A stretch of DNA of 64,000 bases from Entomomonas moraniae. GTDB lineage: Bacteria; Pseudomonadota; Gammaproteobacteria; Pseudomonadales; Pseudomonadaceae. The stretch lies in assembly GCF_003991975.1 (NCBI RefSeq), contig NZ_CP029822.1:682001-746000 (forward strand), given 5' to 3'. This document shows, piece by piece, positions 1-10,600 of this stretch (position 1 is the stretch's first letter; each line of letters begins with the position of its first letter). Both the position numbers and the translations under genes were made by a program. The notes beneath the pieces were generated by a model that was given only the letters and a program-made list of their open reading frames with translations, was not told where the DNA came from and made no database searches.

Positions 1-465
1 TTGTTAGATAAAAAATTAGCAGATTTAATTGTTTGGTTAAAACAAAATCAAGCGCTATCTGTTGTGGTGTTAGCCTCAGGCGATCCAATGCTCTATGGGC
101 TAGGTAAATATATTCGTCAACAGATGCCACAGGATAATGTACAGATAGTATCAGGCATTAGTTCTATTCAGTATCTATTTAGTCGAATCGGCCTTGATAT
201 GAACGATGTTTACCTCACCAGTAGCCATGGTAAAACTCCGGACTTTGATTTTATGCTACAGCACCCAAAGGTGGCGTTAGTAACCGATGAAAAATTAGGC
301 CCCTATCAAATAGCACAAGAAATTATTAAACGTGGCTTTCAGCGAAAACTGGTGATCGGCGAAAACCTTTCTTATCCCAATGAATGTATAACACAAAGCC
401 AAGCAAGCGAAGTGGTAGACAAAACTTATCAAATGAATGTGGTGGTGATTATTGATGAAAGATAA
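1..465 (+). CDS. cbiE: Cobalt-precorrin-7 C5-methyltransferase CbiE (5'-partial)
   Basis: This is the C-terminal three quarters of CbiE, which methylates C5 of the corrin ring in cobalamin synthesis. The reading frame is open from base 1, and family members are about 200 residues, so the true start lies outside the window; the TTG at base 1 should not be taken as the start. The tetrapyrrole methylase fold is visible in the SGDPMLYG loop near residue 27 and in VSGISSIQ near residue 50. It overlaps cbiT by 11 bases, as expected for two activities that are fused as CobL in aerobic producers. Confidence is high because the neighbours are all cbi genes. Confidence 0.9.
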   Translation: MLDKKLADLIVWLKQNQALSVVVLASGDPMLYGLGKYIRQQMPQDNVQIVSGISSIQYLFSRIGLDMNDVYLTSSHGKTPDFDFMLQHPKVALVTDEKLGPYQIAQEIIKRGFQRKLVIGENLSYPNECITQSQASEVVDKTYQMNVVVIIDER

Positions 466-1021
466 TTTATTTATTCGTGGTGATGTACCCATGACCAAAG
501 AAGAAGTCCGTGTATTAACCATTGATTGGCTAAACCTCTCCCAAGCAAAGACTTTAGTAGATGTGGGTGCAGGCACTGGTAGTATTTGTATTGAAGCCAG
601 CTTGCGTTACCCCCAGTTACAAACGATTGCCATTGAAAAAAATCCAGAGGCGATTGATTTAATTAAGCAAAACTGTGAAAAGTTTCATGTTAATAATTTA
701 TACCTTATTGAAGGAGCTGCTCCAGAAGTATTGCCAGAGCAAGCCGTCGATGCCATTTTTATTGGTGGTAGTGGTGGTGAGTTGGATGAAATTATCCGTT
801 GGGCATTTCGCTCTTTAAATGCGAATGGACGCTTAGTGCTTAATTTTATATTGCTTAATAACCTGATGGAAGCATTGGATATTTTATCTAAGATAGGTTT
901 TGAAGCTATTGAGGTGACACAGTTACAGGTATCACGTTTAACTAAGTTAGGTAAAGGGAATTATTTTAAACCCAATAATCCTACCTATATTATTTCTTGT
1001 TCAAAAGGGGCTGAAAGCTGA
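455..1021 (+). CDS. cbiT: Cobalt-precorrin-6B C15-methyltransferase (decarboxylating) CbiT
   Basis: CbiT methylates C15 and removes the acetate side-chain carboxyl from C12 of the corrin ring. It is a class I Rossmann methyltransferase, seen in the SAM-binding loop [10 protein letters not shown] around residues 36-45 and the acidic IAIEKNPEA strand near residue 59. The N-terminal [13 protein letters not shown] is a CbiT signature. I prefer the ATG at 455 over the TTG one codon upstream. About 188 residues matches the family. The stop shares one base with the cbiF start, which implies translational coupling. Confidence 0.93.
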   Translation: MKDNLFIRGDVPMTKEEVRVLTIDWLNLSQAKTLVDVGAGTGSICIEASLRYPQLQTIAIEKNPEAIDLIKQNCEKFHVNNLYLIEGAAPEVLPEQAVDAIFIGGSGGELDEIIRWAFRSLNANGRLVLNFILLNNLMEALDILSKIGFEAIEVTQLQVSRLTKLGKGNYFKPNNPTYIISCSKGAES

Positions 1022-1800
1022 TGACGACAACCATTGATAACAGTAAGGTTTATTTTATAGGTGCAGGCCCTGGTGACTGCGAACTGATTACGTTAAAAGG
1101 CTATCGTATTCTAGCGCAAGCGGATGTCGTGATTTATGCTGGCTCACTAATTAATCACGACTTACTGCATTATTGTAAGTCAGGGGCTGCTTGTCATGAC
1201 AGTGCATCTCTATCACTGCAAGAAATTATTGATTTGATGAAAGAGGGGATAGATCAAGGCAAGTTGGTGGTTAGACTACAAACAGGTGATCTTTCTCTTT
1301 ATGGTTCCATTCGTGAGCAAGCTGAAGAATTGGCTAAACTTGCCATTGGTTTTATTTCTGTTCCTGGGGTGAGTTCTTTCTTAGGGGCTGCCTCTCAATT
1401 AGGCGTAGAGTACACAGTGCCTGAAGTTTCACAAAGCCTCATTATTACCCGTATGGCAGGGCGCACACCAACCCCAGAATTAGAGTCATTGGAGTTGTTT
1501 GCACAGCACCAAACGTCAATGGCTATTTTCTTGTCGATTCATGACATGGCGAAAGTGGTTGAAAAACTCCATAATCAGGGCAATGGTTATCCTATGGATA
1601 CTCCCGTGGCAGTTATTTACAAAGCAACATGGCCAGATGAGTGTAAAGTCACAGGCACATTAAATGATATTGCCAGTAAGGTAAAAGAGGCTGGTATTAA
1701 TAAAACCGCTTTGATTTTAGTAGGTCGTTTCCTAGGAGAGGAATATTACTACTCCAAGCTTTATGATGCAGAGTTTAGTCATGAATTCAGAAAAGCCTAA
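1021..1800 (+). CDS. cbiF: Cobalt-precorrin-4 C11-methyltransferase CbiF
   Basis: CbiF transfers a methyl group from SAM to C11 of cobalt-precorrin-4. The start of the protein carries the class III methylase signature [16 protein letters not shown] (about residues 12-27), and the second conserved loop [11 protein letters not shown] follows near residue 93. The length of 259 is normal for the family. Its start overlaps the cbiT stop, and its last 20 bases overlap cbiG. CobM is the aerobic counterpart, but cbiG and cbiK in the same operon make the anaerobic assignment clear. Confidence 0.94.
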   Translation: MTTTIDNSKVYFIGAGPGDCELITLKGYRILAQADVVIYAGSLINHDLLHYCKSGAACHDSASLSLQEIIDLMKEGIDQGKLVVRLQTGDLSLYGSIREQAEELAKLAIGFISVPGVSSFLGAASQLGVEYTVPEVSQSLIITRMAGRTPTPELESLELFAQHQTSMAIFLSIHDMAKVVEKLHNQGNGYPMDTPVAVIYKATWPDECKVTGTLNDIASKVKEAGINKTALILVGRFLGEEYYYSKLYDAEFSHEFRKA

Positions 1801-2833
1801 ACTCGCTGTATTGACCATAACGCTCGGCGGAAAAACGCAAGCGATGCGTTTGTCACAGTTGCTGCCTTGTGACTGTTTTACCAGTGATAAGCTTGTAAGC
1901 ACAGGGTTTACAGGTTTTAACGGCAGTATGGCGGATTGTGTGCATCGTCTTTTTACAACTTATCAGGCGTTATTGTTTATTTGTGCCACCGGTATTACGG
2001 TACGAATGATAGCGCCCTTAGTAACTGATAAGTTGGCAGACCCTGCCGTATTGGTGATGGATGAGCACGCAACGCACGTGATTAGTTTGTTATCTGGGCA
2101 TGTGGGAGGGGCTAATCAGTTGGCTGTAAAATTAGCTAAATTATTAGGTGCAACTCCTGTTATTACAACGGCTACCGATGTTAATCAGTTAGCTTCACTT
2201 GATACCTTGATTCAATCGATAGGTGCAGACGTTAGCTTGTATCGACAACAGGTGAAAGATATTAATCAGTTATTGGTTAGTGGCCAAGCTGTTGGTTTAT
2301 ACCTTGATGGTGTAGAAGTAGAAGATACCCGAGGCTTTACGCCAGTAACTGACTTGCAATTGATACCAGAGGGCTTAGCTGCATTGGTTGTGGTATCTAA
2401 CCATACGGGATTATCGTTTGTTGCAAATTGCCTTGTGGTAAAAGTCATTCCTAAAAATATCGTTGTAGGGATAGGGTGTCGGCGTGGAACTGATGTAGCA
2501 CTTATTTATCAACACCTTTGTCAACATCTAGCCAAGTATCAAATTGATTTACGAGCCATTAAACAAATCGGCAGTGTCATAATTAAACAGGATGAAGTTG
2601 GGTTAATTGCTCTGGCAGAGCAGTTAGCTGTCCCCTTTCAAATCTTTTCCATTGAGGCATTACAAGCGCACGAACACCTATTTCCTATTTCTGAATTTGT
2701 ACGTAGAACCATTGGAATAGGCAGTGTTTCTCAGCCTTGTGCTTGGATAATGAGTAATGGGAATTTATTAGGCGAAACGTTAAAACAAGATGGTATTACC
2801 ATCACATTAGGAGTAAGCAAATGTTATATCTAG
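1781..2833 (+). CDS. cbiG: Cobalt-precorrin-5A hydrolase CbiG
   Basis: CbiG opens the delta-lactone of cobalt-precorrin-5A and releases the C20 fragment as acetaldehyde, a step found only in the anaerobic pathway. The protein begins with a short N-terminal domain, then the conserved central segment around [14 protein letters not shown] and [13 protein letters not shown], and ends with a C-terminal domain starting at [10 protein letters not shown] near residue 226. I chose the ATG at 1781 because [13 protein letters not shown] aligns with the usual CbiG start; an ATG at 1763 is also in frame. It overlaps cbiF by 20 bases and cbiH by 13. Confidence 0.92.
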   Translation: MNSEKPKLAVLTITLGGKTQAMRLSQLLPCDCFTSDKLVSTGFTGFNGSMADCVHRLFTTYQALLFICATGITVRMIAPLVTDKLADPAVLVMDEHATHVISLLSGHVGGANQLAVKLAKLLGATPVITTATDVNQLASLDTLIQSIGADVSLYRQQVKDINQLLVSGQAVGLYLDGVEVEDTRGFTPVTDLQLIPEGLAALVVVSNHTGLSFVANCLVVKVIPKNIVVGIGCRRGTDVALIYQHLCQHLAKYQIDLRAIKQIGSVIIKQDEVGLIALAEQLAVPFQIFSIEALQAHEHLFPISEFVRRTIGIGSVSQPCAWIMSNGNLLGETLKQDGITITLGVSKCYI

Positions 2834-3546
2834 TTGGTTTAGGCCCAGGTGATGAAGGCACCATGACACAAGACGCTATCGCAGCAATTCAAGATGCAGA
2901 AGTCATTGTAGGCTACAAAACGTACACCAATCTTATTAAGCACTTGATTGAAGGTAAAGAGCTGATTAGAACGGGAATGTGCAAAGAATTAGAGCGTTGT
3001 GAAGCAGCCATTGAAGCAGCTAAATCAGGTAAAAAAGTAGCCTTGGTGAGTAGTGGAGATGTTGGCGTTTATGGTATGGCTGGTCCTGTTTTTGAAATCA
3101 TTGCACGAGATCATTTAGATTTAGAGGTTAAAGTAGTAGCCGGTGTAACTTCAAGTGTGGCCAGTGCGGCGATGATCGGTTGCCCATTAATGCATGATTT
3201 TTGCCATATTAGTTTGAGCGATTTATTAACCCCTTGGGATTTAATCGAAAAACGGGTACGCATGGCGGCTGATGCCGATTTTGTCATTTGCTTTTATAAC
3301 CCACGCTCTAAGGGCCGCCCAGACCACTTACAAAAAGCCTTTGAGCTGATGTCTCCTTTCAAACGCCCAGAAACACCTGTGGGGATTGTTAAAGCAGCAG
3401 GTCGTGCAAAAGAAGATATGTGGCTAACAACCCTTGCAGAGATTGATTATAGTGTTGTGGGGATGACCTCGATGGTGATTGTTGGTAATAAATCGACTTA
3501 CCGTTACAAAGATTACATCATTACACCAAGAGGGTATATGGTGTGA
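2821..3546 (+). CDS. cbiH: Cobalt-precorrin-3B C17-methyltransferase CbiH
   Basis: CbiH methylates C17 and drives ring contraction of cobalt-precorrin-3. The first residues [18 protein letters not shown] form the SAM-binding loop of class III methylases; VSSGDVGVYGMAGP near residue 78 and CFYNPRSKGRPDHL near residue 158 are typical of CbiH/CobJ. The length of 241 residues is that of the single-domain form, without the C-terminal extension seen in some species. The stop overlaps the GTG start of the next gene by four bases (GTGA). Confidence 0.94.
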   Translation: MLYLVGLGPGDEGTMTQDAIAAIQDAEVIVGYKTYTNLIKHLIEGKELIRTGMCKELERCEAAIEAAKSGKKVALVSSGDVGVYGMAGPVFEIIARDHLDLEVKVVAGVTSSVASAAMIGCPLMHDFCHISLSDLLTPWDLIEKRVRMAADADFVICFYNPRSKGRPDHLQKAFELMSPFKRPETPVGIVKAAGRAKEDMWLTTLAEIDYSVVGMTSMVIVGNKSTYRYKDYIITPRGYMV

Positions 3547-4316
3547 TAGGTAAAATCCATGTATTTGGTGGTACTTCCGATGCAGTATTGCTATGCCAAC
3601 GATTAGAGCAGTTAGGTTTAACTTATGGGCTTTCTGTCGCCACCGAAGCAGGTAATGAAACCGCCATGCACTTACAAGGTAAAGTGCATGTAGGACGATT
3701 AGATATCGAGCAAATGATGGCGTTATTTCATCGTGAAAGCGTTGATTTAGTCATCGATGCTACACATCCGTTTGCTGCTGAAGTATCAAAAAATATCATA
3801 CAAGCGACTCAGCAAACAGCGACTAAGTTGATCCGCTACGAGCGTCAAACCCAAATAGATTTATTAGAGCATCCCTTGCTGATCAAGGTGGCTAGTATTG
3901 AAGAGGCTTGCCAAGTGGCTAGTCGTTTAGGTGAAAAAGTATTTTTAACGACGGGAAGTAAAGAGTTAGCAAAATACAAACAACTACTCCCAAATAAAAT
4001 ACTTATCGCAAGGGTATTGCCAACTGTCGGTGTTATTCAGTCGTGTGTCGATTTAGGTTTAGGGTTGGGCGAGATTGTAGCTATGAAAGGCCCCTTTAGT
4101 CATGACATGAATAAAGCCATGTATCAGTTTTACCAAAGTGATGTGGTTATCACCAAAGAGTCAGGGGCGGAGGGGGGCTACAGCGAGAAGGTTTTGCCTT
4201 GCTTAGAATTAGGAATTACCTGCATCGTTATCAGTCGACCTAAGCAAACGTATGAAACCGTGGTATCAAGTATTGAAGCATTAGCCGAGCAATTACAAGT
4301 ATTAATAAGAGGGTGA
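3543..4316 (+). CDS. cbiJ: Cobalt-precorrin-6A reductase CbiJ
   Basis: CbiJ (CobK family) reduces a double bond of cobalt-precorrin-6A using a nicotinamide cofactor. The protein starts with IHVFGGTSDAVLLCQRL, and carries DATHPFAAEVSKNI near residue 73 and TKESGAEGGYSEKV near residue 203, all characteristic of the family. Translation begins at a GTG overlapping the cbiH stop, so the gene depends on coupling. It is 257 residues long, as expected. The following cobA starts four bases after its stop. Confidence 0.92.
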   Translation: MIGKIHVFGGTSDAVLLCQRLEQLGLTYGLSVATEAGNETAMHLQGKVHVGRLDIEQMMALFHRESVDLVIDATHPFAAEVSKNIIQATQQTATKLIRYERQTQIDLLEHPLLIKVASIEEACQVASRLGEKVFLTTGSKELAKYKQLLPNKILIARVLPTVGVIQSCVDLGLGLGEIVAMKGPFSHDMNKAMYQFYQSDVVITKESGAEGGYSEKVLPCLELGITCIVISRPKQTYETVVSSIEALAEQLQVLIRG

Positions 4317-4320
4317 GAAC

Positions 4321-5085
4321 ATGAAAGGTAAAGTATGGTTAGTTGGGGCTGGTCCTGGAGATATTTCTTTAATTACCGTTAAAGGCATGGAATGTATAAA
4401 ACATGCGGATGTTTTAGTCTATGATCGCTTGGTTAATCCTGAGTTGTTAACTTTTGCCCCTAAGCACTGTGAGCTTATTGATGTGGGTAAAAAGAGTGAT
4501 CATCATCCTATTCCCCAAGATCAAATTAACCAAATTTTAGCGGATCATGCTAAAGCAGGTAAAAAAGTAGTCCGCTTAAAAAGTGGTGATCCTTATGTGT
4601 TTGGTCGTGGTGGTGAAGAAGCTCAGTTATTGGTTGAGCAACAAGTACCTTTTGAAGTAGTACCAGGGGTTACCTCAGCTATTGGTGGTTTAACGTGTGC
4701 AGGGATTCCTGTGACGCACCGTGATCATGCATCTTCTTTTCATGTGGTAACAGGTCATTTGCGTGCTGATAAAGAAACAGACCCTATTAACTGGAAAGCA
4801 TTAGCAGAGTTAGACGGTACGATTGTTATTTTAATGGGCGTTGCTAACCTTGCAAACATTACCCAAGAGCTTATGCAGTACGGTAAGCCAGCCGATACCC
4901 CAGTTGGGATTGTGATGTGGGCAAGTCGAGACAAGCAACGCGTCGTAACGGCAACGCTTGAGACCATTGTTGATGTAGCAAAGGCTGAGGACGTTAAACC
5001 TCCTGCACTTATCGTAATCGGTGGTGTCGTAAGTCTACAACAAATGCTCGATTTTTCAGCCTTTATCAGTGACCCAGCACAGTAA
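4321..5085 (+). CDS. cobA: Uroporphyrinogen-III C-methyltransferase (SUMT)
   Basis: This enzyme adds methyl groups at C2 and C7 of uroporphyrinogen III to give precorrin-2, the branch point to siroheme and cobalamin. The signature VWLVGAGPGDISLITVKG lies at the N terminus, followed by the SUMT loop VRLKSGDPYVFGRGGEEAQ near residue 83 and VPGVTSAIGG near residue 117. At 254 residues it is a stand-alone SUMT and not the three-domain CysG, so the dehydrogenase step must be encoded elsewhere or handled by another enzyme. It sits between cbiJ and cbiK. Confidence 0.93.
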   Translation: MKGKVWLVGAGPGDISLITVKGMECIKHADVLVYDRLVNPELLTFAPKHCELIDVGKKSDHHPIPQDQINQILADHAKAGKKVVRLKSGDPYVFGRGGEEAQLLVEQQVPFEVVPGVTSAIGGLTCAGIPVTHRDHASSFHVVTGHLRADKETDPINWKALAELDGTIVILMGVANLANITQELMQYGKPADTPVGIVMWASRDKQRVVTATLETIVDVAKAEDVKPPALIVIGGVVSLQQMLDFSAFISDPAQ

Positions 5086-5094
5086 GGAATGACC

Positions 5095-5874
5095 ATGAAA
5101 AAAGCATTATTAGTGGTGAGTTTTGGTACTAGTTATCCCGAAACTCGTATTAAAAATATTGAATCGTGTGAAAAAGCAATGCAAGCGGTGTGCCCTGATC
5201 GCGATTTTTTTAGAGCATGGACATCTCATATCATCCGTAAAAAAGTAGCCAACCGCGATCAAATGTTTATCGACTGCCCTCAAAAAGCATTGGAAAGGCT
5301 CATCGAAGAAGGTTATCGAGATGTAGTGATTCAATCGTTGCATATATTGAATGGCGATGAATTTGAAAAAATCACCACCGAAGTCATGGTTTATAAAGAT
5401 CAATTTGATCGGATGACTATTGGCAAGCCGCTGCTCAGTAGCATTGAAGATTACCAAGCGGTGATTGATGCGCTAATTGATAACAGCCCTAAGTTACCAG
5501 CAGATGAACGTATTGTCTTTATGGGGCACGGCGCTAGCCATCATGCATTTGCTGCCTACGCCTGTATCGATCACTTGTTTATGACTAAAAATTTGCCTTT
5601 TATCATGGGGGCAGTAGAAAGTTACCCTGAAATTGACACTGTGCTAGTGCGCTTACAACAAGAGAATGTTCGTAAAGTTCATTTAATCCCTTTTATGATT
5701 GTGGCGGGTGATCATGCTACTAACGACATGGCCTCTGATGAGGAAGATTCATGGAAAAGCCAAATAGAAGCCATTGGCATAGAGACACAATGTTATTTAC
5801 AAGGTTTAGGTGAAAATGAGCAGATCAGGGCGCTGTTTGCACAGCACTTGTTAAACGCGATAGGAGAGCACTAA
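5095..5874 (+). CDS. cbiK: Sirohydrochlorin cobaltochelatase CbiK
   Basis: CbiK inserts Co2+ into sirohydrochlorin, the committing step of the anaerobic route. The start KKALLVVSFGTSYPETR is diagnostic. The metal-binding histidines are visible in MGHGASHHAF near residue 144 and in PFMIVAGDHATNDM near residue 201. There is no signal peptide, so this is the cytoplasmic type and not the periplasmic form known from some sulfate reducers. I chose the ATG at 5095, which has AAGGA six bases upstream; an earlier ATG at 5089 overlaps that ribosome site. cbiL follows directly. Confidence 0.93.
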   Translation: MKKALLVVSFGTSYPETRIKNIESCEKAMQAVCPDRDFFRAWTSHIIRKKVANRDQMFIDCPQKALERLIEEGYRDVVIQSLHILNGDEFEKITTEVMVYKDQFDRMTIGKPLLSSIEDYQAVIDALIDNSPKLPADERIVFMGHGASHHAFAAYACIDHLFMTKNLPFIMGAVESYPEIDTVLVRLQQENVRKVHLIPFMIVAGDHATNDMASDEEDSWKSQIEAIGIETQCYLQGLGENEQIRALFAQHLLNAIGEH

Positions 5875-5875
5875 A

Positions 5876-6577
5876 ATGACAGGTAAACTTTATGCCATAG
5901 GTACAGGCCCCGGCGCAGCAGATTTAATTACTGTAAGAGCAGCTAATTTACTGGCAACTATGGATATTGTCTATGCTCCTGCTGCTCGTAAAGGAGGGGA
6001 TAGTTTAGCGCTGTCTATCGTACGCCCCTATATTGGACAACAAACGCTTATTAAAGAGCGCCACTTTCCGATGACCCATAACGCGGCTGAAAAAGAACAA
6101 GCATGGCAAGCGGTGGTTGAAGAAATAAAAACGGATTTAGCGGATAATAAAAAAATAGCTTTTATCTCATTGGGTGATGTGATGCTCTACAGCACATGGG
6201 TAAGTGTTTTAGAACGTTTACCTGATGGCTTGGATATAGAAGTCGTGCCGGGTATTACGTCTTTTGCCTTAATTGCCGCTAAAACCCAACGTCCTTTAGC
6301 GATGGAAACTCAATCACTGGTAGTGATGTCTTGCACTGTAGGAAAAGAGGCGCTCGCCCAAGCGCTTAAGCAGCACTCGAGTTTGGTTTTAATGAAAGCC
6401 GCTTCTTGCCTTGCCGATGTGAAAGAGTTGATTGAGCAGCAAGGTTTGCTAGATTGTGCCGTCCTAGTCTCTGACGCATCTCTTGAGACTGAAAAACAAT
6501 ACCGTAACCTAAGAGATATTCCTGTGGATGAAAAACTGCCTTATTTTACAACTGTTTTGGTGAATAAAGAATGGTAA
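5876..6577 (+). CDS. cbiL: Cobalt-precorrin-2 C20-methyltransferase CbiL
   Basis: CbiL methylates C20 of cobalt-factor II/precorrin-2. The N-terminal YAIGTGPGAADLITVRA loop, the ISLGDVMLYSTW loop near residue 100 and VPGITSFALIAA near residue 123 identify a class III tetrapyrrole methylase of the CbiL/CobI type. Its 233 residues are normal. It is the last gene of the cobalamin block: after its stop comes 200 bases without coding signal and then a decayed transposase. No clear rho-independent terminator is visible after it. cbiD, cbiC, cbiA and cbiP are not in the window and presumably lie upstream of base 1. Confidence 0.92.
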   Translation: MTGKLYAIGTGPGAADLITVRAANLLATMDIVYAPAARKGGDSLALSIVRPYIGQQTLIKERHFPMTHNAAEKEQAWQAVVEEIKTDLADNKKIAFISLGDVMLYSTWVSVLERLPDGLDIEVVPGITSFALIAAKTQRPLAMETQSLVVMSCTVGKEALAQALKQHSSLVLMKAASCLADVKELIEQQGLLDCAVLVSDASLETEKQYRNLRDIPVDEKLPYFTTVLVNKEW

Positions 6578-6786
6578 GATTTAAGTTTAGAGTAACCATT
6601 TAATGTATTTTAAATACAAAGTTCAATAAATGGATAGGATTGAGCTTTGTTCATAAATTAATGTGTAGTGGCTCAGAGGTATATCTATTCTGACAGGTAG
6701 TTTAGTTCCAATAGCGGACATCAGTTTAAATTATATTTATCATTTCGTCAGGGCTTGTTTGGAGTTGCTCAGAATACAAAAATGTT

Positions 6787-7386
6787 ATGTTCATATTACA
6801 TATTAACAATCCAATCAATAAACATAAAATATGTTTACTTAATTTAGCAGAAGAATTAAGCAATGCATCTAAAGCCTTTTATATAATGGGCGTATCAAGA
6901 GAAACATTCTATCGTTATCATGAGCTAGCTAATAATAGTGGAGTTGAAGAAATTGTTAATCAATCAAAGTGAGTACAAAATCTAAAAAATAGAGTGGATG
7001 AAGCGGAAGAGCAAGCCATTTTACTTGTGCGCAGGATACTCACTGATAGCGGAGCTGATTATTGTGGTAAGGAAGAGCATCATGATTATCAGCTTTATTT
7101 ACCAGTCAATGATATTAATCATACTAGGGCCAACGTGATGTCACCACAAACCAATGGCATCTGTGAACGTTTCCATAAAACCATCTTACAAGAGTTTTAT
7201 CAGATCACTTTTTGGAAAAAATTAGACACTAACTAAGAAAAGCTGAAGCAATATATGGATGAATGGCCGGACTATTACAATAATAATCGAACTCATTTAG
7301 GTAAAATATGTTGTGGAATAACTACTATACAAACATTACATGATGGAAAATTGATTTGGCAAGAGCTAAATCTAGCTAAAATCTAA
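6787..7386 (+). pseudogene. IS481-type transposase remnant with large internal deletion
   Basis: One continuous reading frame, interrupted by TGA at 6970 and TAA at 7234, encodes the two ends of a DDE transposase. The N-terminal part carries a helix-turn-helix (MGVSRETFYRYHE) and NLKNRVDEAEEQA. The C-terminal part carries LTDSGADYCGK (second catalytic Asp), SPQTNGICERFHKT (catalytic Glu), YYNNNRTH and a final LNLAKI. About 200 residues between the two parts, with the first Asp, are missing. The similarity to IS481 transposases is from memory of the family. The element cannot move itself. TGACAG occurs near both sides (6690 and 7388), but I could not define inverted repeats. Confidence 0.7.
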
Positions 7387-7402
7387 ATTGACAGATTTCT
7401 CT

Positions 7403-7528
7403 TTAAAAACAGTGGAGTGTCACATCAGACCTGAGCTCGAGCAAATGTTTTGGCTTGATGTTCCTTGATTCGTAAGATTCATGAACACTAACTCCCGTGC
7501 CCAGTTGCCCTTTAAAATTTATTTCCAT
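7403..7528 (-). CDS. Possible truncated small ORF between autotransporter and IS remnant
   Basis: A 41-codon frame starts at an ATG preceded by GAGGTAAC, a reasonable ribosome site, and reads MEINFKGQLGTGVSVHESYE and onward to a stop inside the sequence next to the IS481 remnant. It lies just downstream of the autotransporter on the same strand. I do not recognise it. It may be the 5' end of a gene cut off by the insertion sequence, or chance. Only the ribosome site and codon texture support it. Confidence 0.25.
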   Translation of the reverse strand: MEINFKGQLGTGVSVHESYESRNIKPKHLLELRSDVTLHCF

Positions 7529-7603
7529 TGTTACCTCATGATTTTTTATAATGAAGTTACTTTAGTTAGTCCAATTTATATAGGTAAAGCTGTTTCCTGA
7601 CGC

Positions 7604-10600
7604 TTACCATTGGTATTTAAAACCTATATTGCCATTTATACCCTCTCGCGTTCCGCGATGATTACTCAATGAATGGCTATAACGAATATCGGTATAAATA
7701 GCAGCATTATTTGTAATCGGTAACTGAGCGCCGATACCCACTTCTCCCCAAGTATTCGCAAACTTTTCTCTTATATTACTATTACCGATTTTAGTGCTGT
7801 TTGTGCCGTTAATAAAATCATGATAAATATTCCCTGTTAAATAAACACTGCTCATTGATTGTGTTTGTGTATCTTTATTATACCCTAGTCTGAAGCCTAT
7901 ACGGCCTCGTAGACCATGGCGGTCATCTTGATCTACTTTTATATTATTTAGAGTTTTGAAATCAGAAAAGTGAAGGTATTGATAAACAATTTGCGCCTGT
8001 GGCTCTATTAACCAATGGCTAGTTATAATTTTAAAGGGACGACCTACTTCGGCAGATAAAGTTGTACCCAAAGCATTATTACTTGATTTGTCTGAGCGGA
8101 TAGAATCAAACTTATTATGTGCATAGTTAAAATGGCCGACAAGATCTAAGTAGCTATTATTTTTATCATAATAGGTATAGTAACCGCCAAGGCTAACCCA
8201 ATCTGTTTGACCACTCCCTGTTTTTTTATTACTTGCTTGGTATTGTCCAATGAGTTGATTAAAACTAACATACTGGTCATCGTGAAACTTTATATCATCT
8301 TTAGCATACGTTAGCATAACACCTGTATGAGTGCTTGAGCCCTCTTCAAGGTTATATTTTATGGCAAAATCATAACCTAATTGAGCTCCCCACATGTTTG
8401 AGCGATAATTAAAGCGATTCTCTCCATTATTACGAGTATAGCTCCCTAAAAAACGCCCCCAAACTTGCCCTTCTGTAGGATTTTTATTATCTAATGCAGT
8501 ACCCTGTTGTTCGCTAATACGTTGATGCAATGTTCCAATTAACTGATAGCCTAAATTCATATTAGCATCGGGCATTACTGTGAAACCCGGTACCTCTGGC
8601 TTTATTGGTGTCGGACCCACTGGTTTATCAGGTACGGGTGACGCCTTGGGAATATACCATGCATAGGTGTTTGCATCCTTTTGTACTAAAAGTGCCTGGC
8701 CCGCACCAGCAGTATCTGCAAAACCATAGAAGCTATTACTTCCCATAGTATGGTCACCCACAGTAATAACGTCAGCTGAATACTTTCCTAACTCATCATC
8801 TTGTGTCACATCGCCAATAATACCATGATGTGTTTGTACTTGAGTATATCCTGTCGCTGTTCCAGCTATATTTAGCTTATCCGATGAAGAGCTGTCATTA
8901 TTCCAAAGTGTATTGACGATCAAACGGCCATTAGTGTTTTGATTTTTATAGGTATCCCCTGTGTAATTACCTGTTATATTGAGTATGTTGTATTGAGTGC
9001 TGTTGCTGTTGGTTAGATCAATAACAGAATTATTTAAATTAGATAAATTCGTCACATTAGATGATGAGAGCATTTTCCAGTTAGCTCCCGTTAATTGCAT
9101 ATTAACAGTACTACCTTTTTGGAAATCAACATTACCCACTAGTTGGCTATTACTTTCTGCCACTAAGTTAACATTAGATACAATATTATTATTAGTAAAA
9201 GAGAGTGCTTCTGCATAAATTAATCGTCCATTATTGGCAGCTAATGATGAGCCATCAGTGAGTTTTACATTAGCATCCATTCCTTTAACATACAAACCAT
9301 CTCCATTTTCGCTAGTAACAGAAGTATTGTTAAGTGTGATATCAGATACGTATTGATTATCAATTGTAGAGTTATATTGATTAATAGCTGCGATACCTGC
9401 TGCTTTATTACCTGTCACGTTGATTGTGCTATCAGAAACTGTTATATAGTTTTGCTGATCATAATAACCTGAACGTTTTGCTAATATTCCATGGCTATTA
9501 TCACCTGATGTGGTTGCTGTAATATTTTGTGCCTTAATAGTAGAGTTATTTGTTGCCTCTAAAATTGAGGCATTACTTCCTGTTGTTTTAACTATAGAAT
9601 CACTAATTCCTATCTGCCCTGTTTTATTAGTAGCAATGGCAGAAGAACTACTACCCGTTGTGGTAATAGTTAATTGCTTAGCCGTAATAAAAGCTTCTGA
9701 GTAAAGTGCATTGGCATTACTTCCAGCTGTTGTAACACTCGTGTTATTCACAAGGATATTACCATTACTCTTAATACCAACTGATTTATCCATATCGGTT
9801 GAAACACGGGTATTATTTAATGAAATAGTAGCGGTATCATTTACAGCCCAAACACCATGCTGTTCAAGTCCTTTTGAGTGATATGAGCCACCTTCAACAA
9901 TAATATTGGAAAAGGCTTTACCATTGATGAGTGCATAGTTTTTATCGTTCTCGTAATAATTTTGATTGCCGCTTGATTCAGCTGTAATGTTATTTAACTT
10001 AATAGTCGCTACTGCCTGCTCACTTGTGCCTTTAGCTAATGCAATAGCTCCTTGATCAAGTATGATAGTTCCATCTTGAATCTCAATACTTCCAGTATCT
10101 GTTGCTCTAACCGCTGAGTTGACATTACCCGTCACGGCTAAGTCGTTTAAAGTAATTTTACCACCAGCTTCTGCTTGAATACCAGAAACACCATTCTTCA
10201 CATATAATTGTGTATTGTCTAACGTAACACTCGATTGAGTATTTGCAACATTGCTTGATGCATAAATACCTGCTTGGGAATAAACACCACCGTCCATATT
10301 GATGATATTGTTTGCACCCGTTAAATTAGCATTATTAGTAACAATAATTCCATAATTTCCGATACTATCAATTTGTGATCCATTAACGGTTACGGTTGCA
10401 CCATTTTTTCCTTCAACCGTCGTATAGCCACCTATTAAATGGCTATCTTTTATATTTGTAACAGAGCTGCTCCCATTGGTAACTATGCCACTGGCTTTTA
10501 TTGTATCAGTTGTTAAACTAATATTAGATACATTGAGGTTCCCATTCGTATTTGAAACCATATAAGAAGAAAATGTCGAATTATTGCTTCCTTGTATAGA

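Noticed and set aside
6787-7236. Two separate small genes
   Set aside because: Both frames are in phase and match the two ends of one IS481-type transposase with an internal deletion, so they are one pseudogene.
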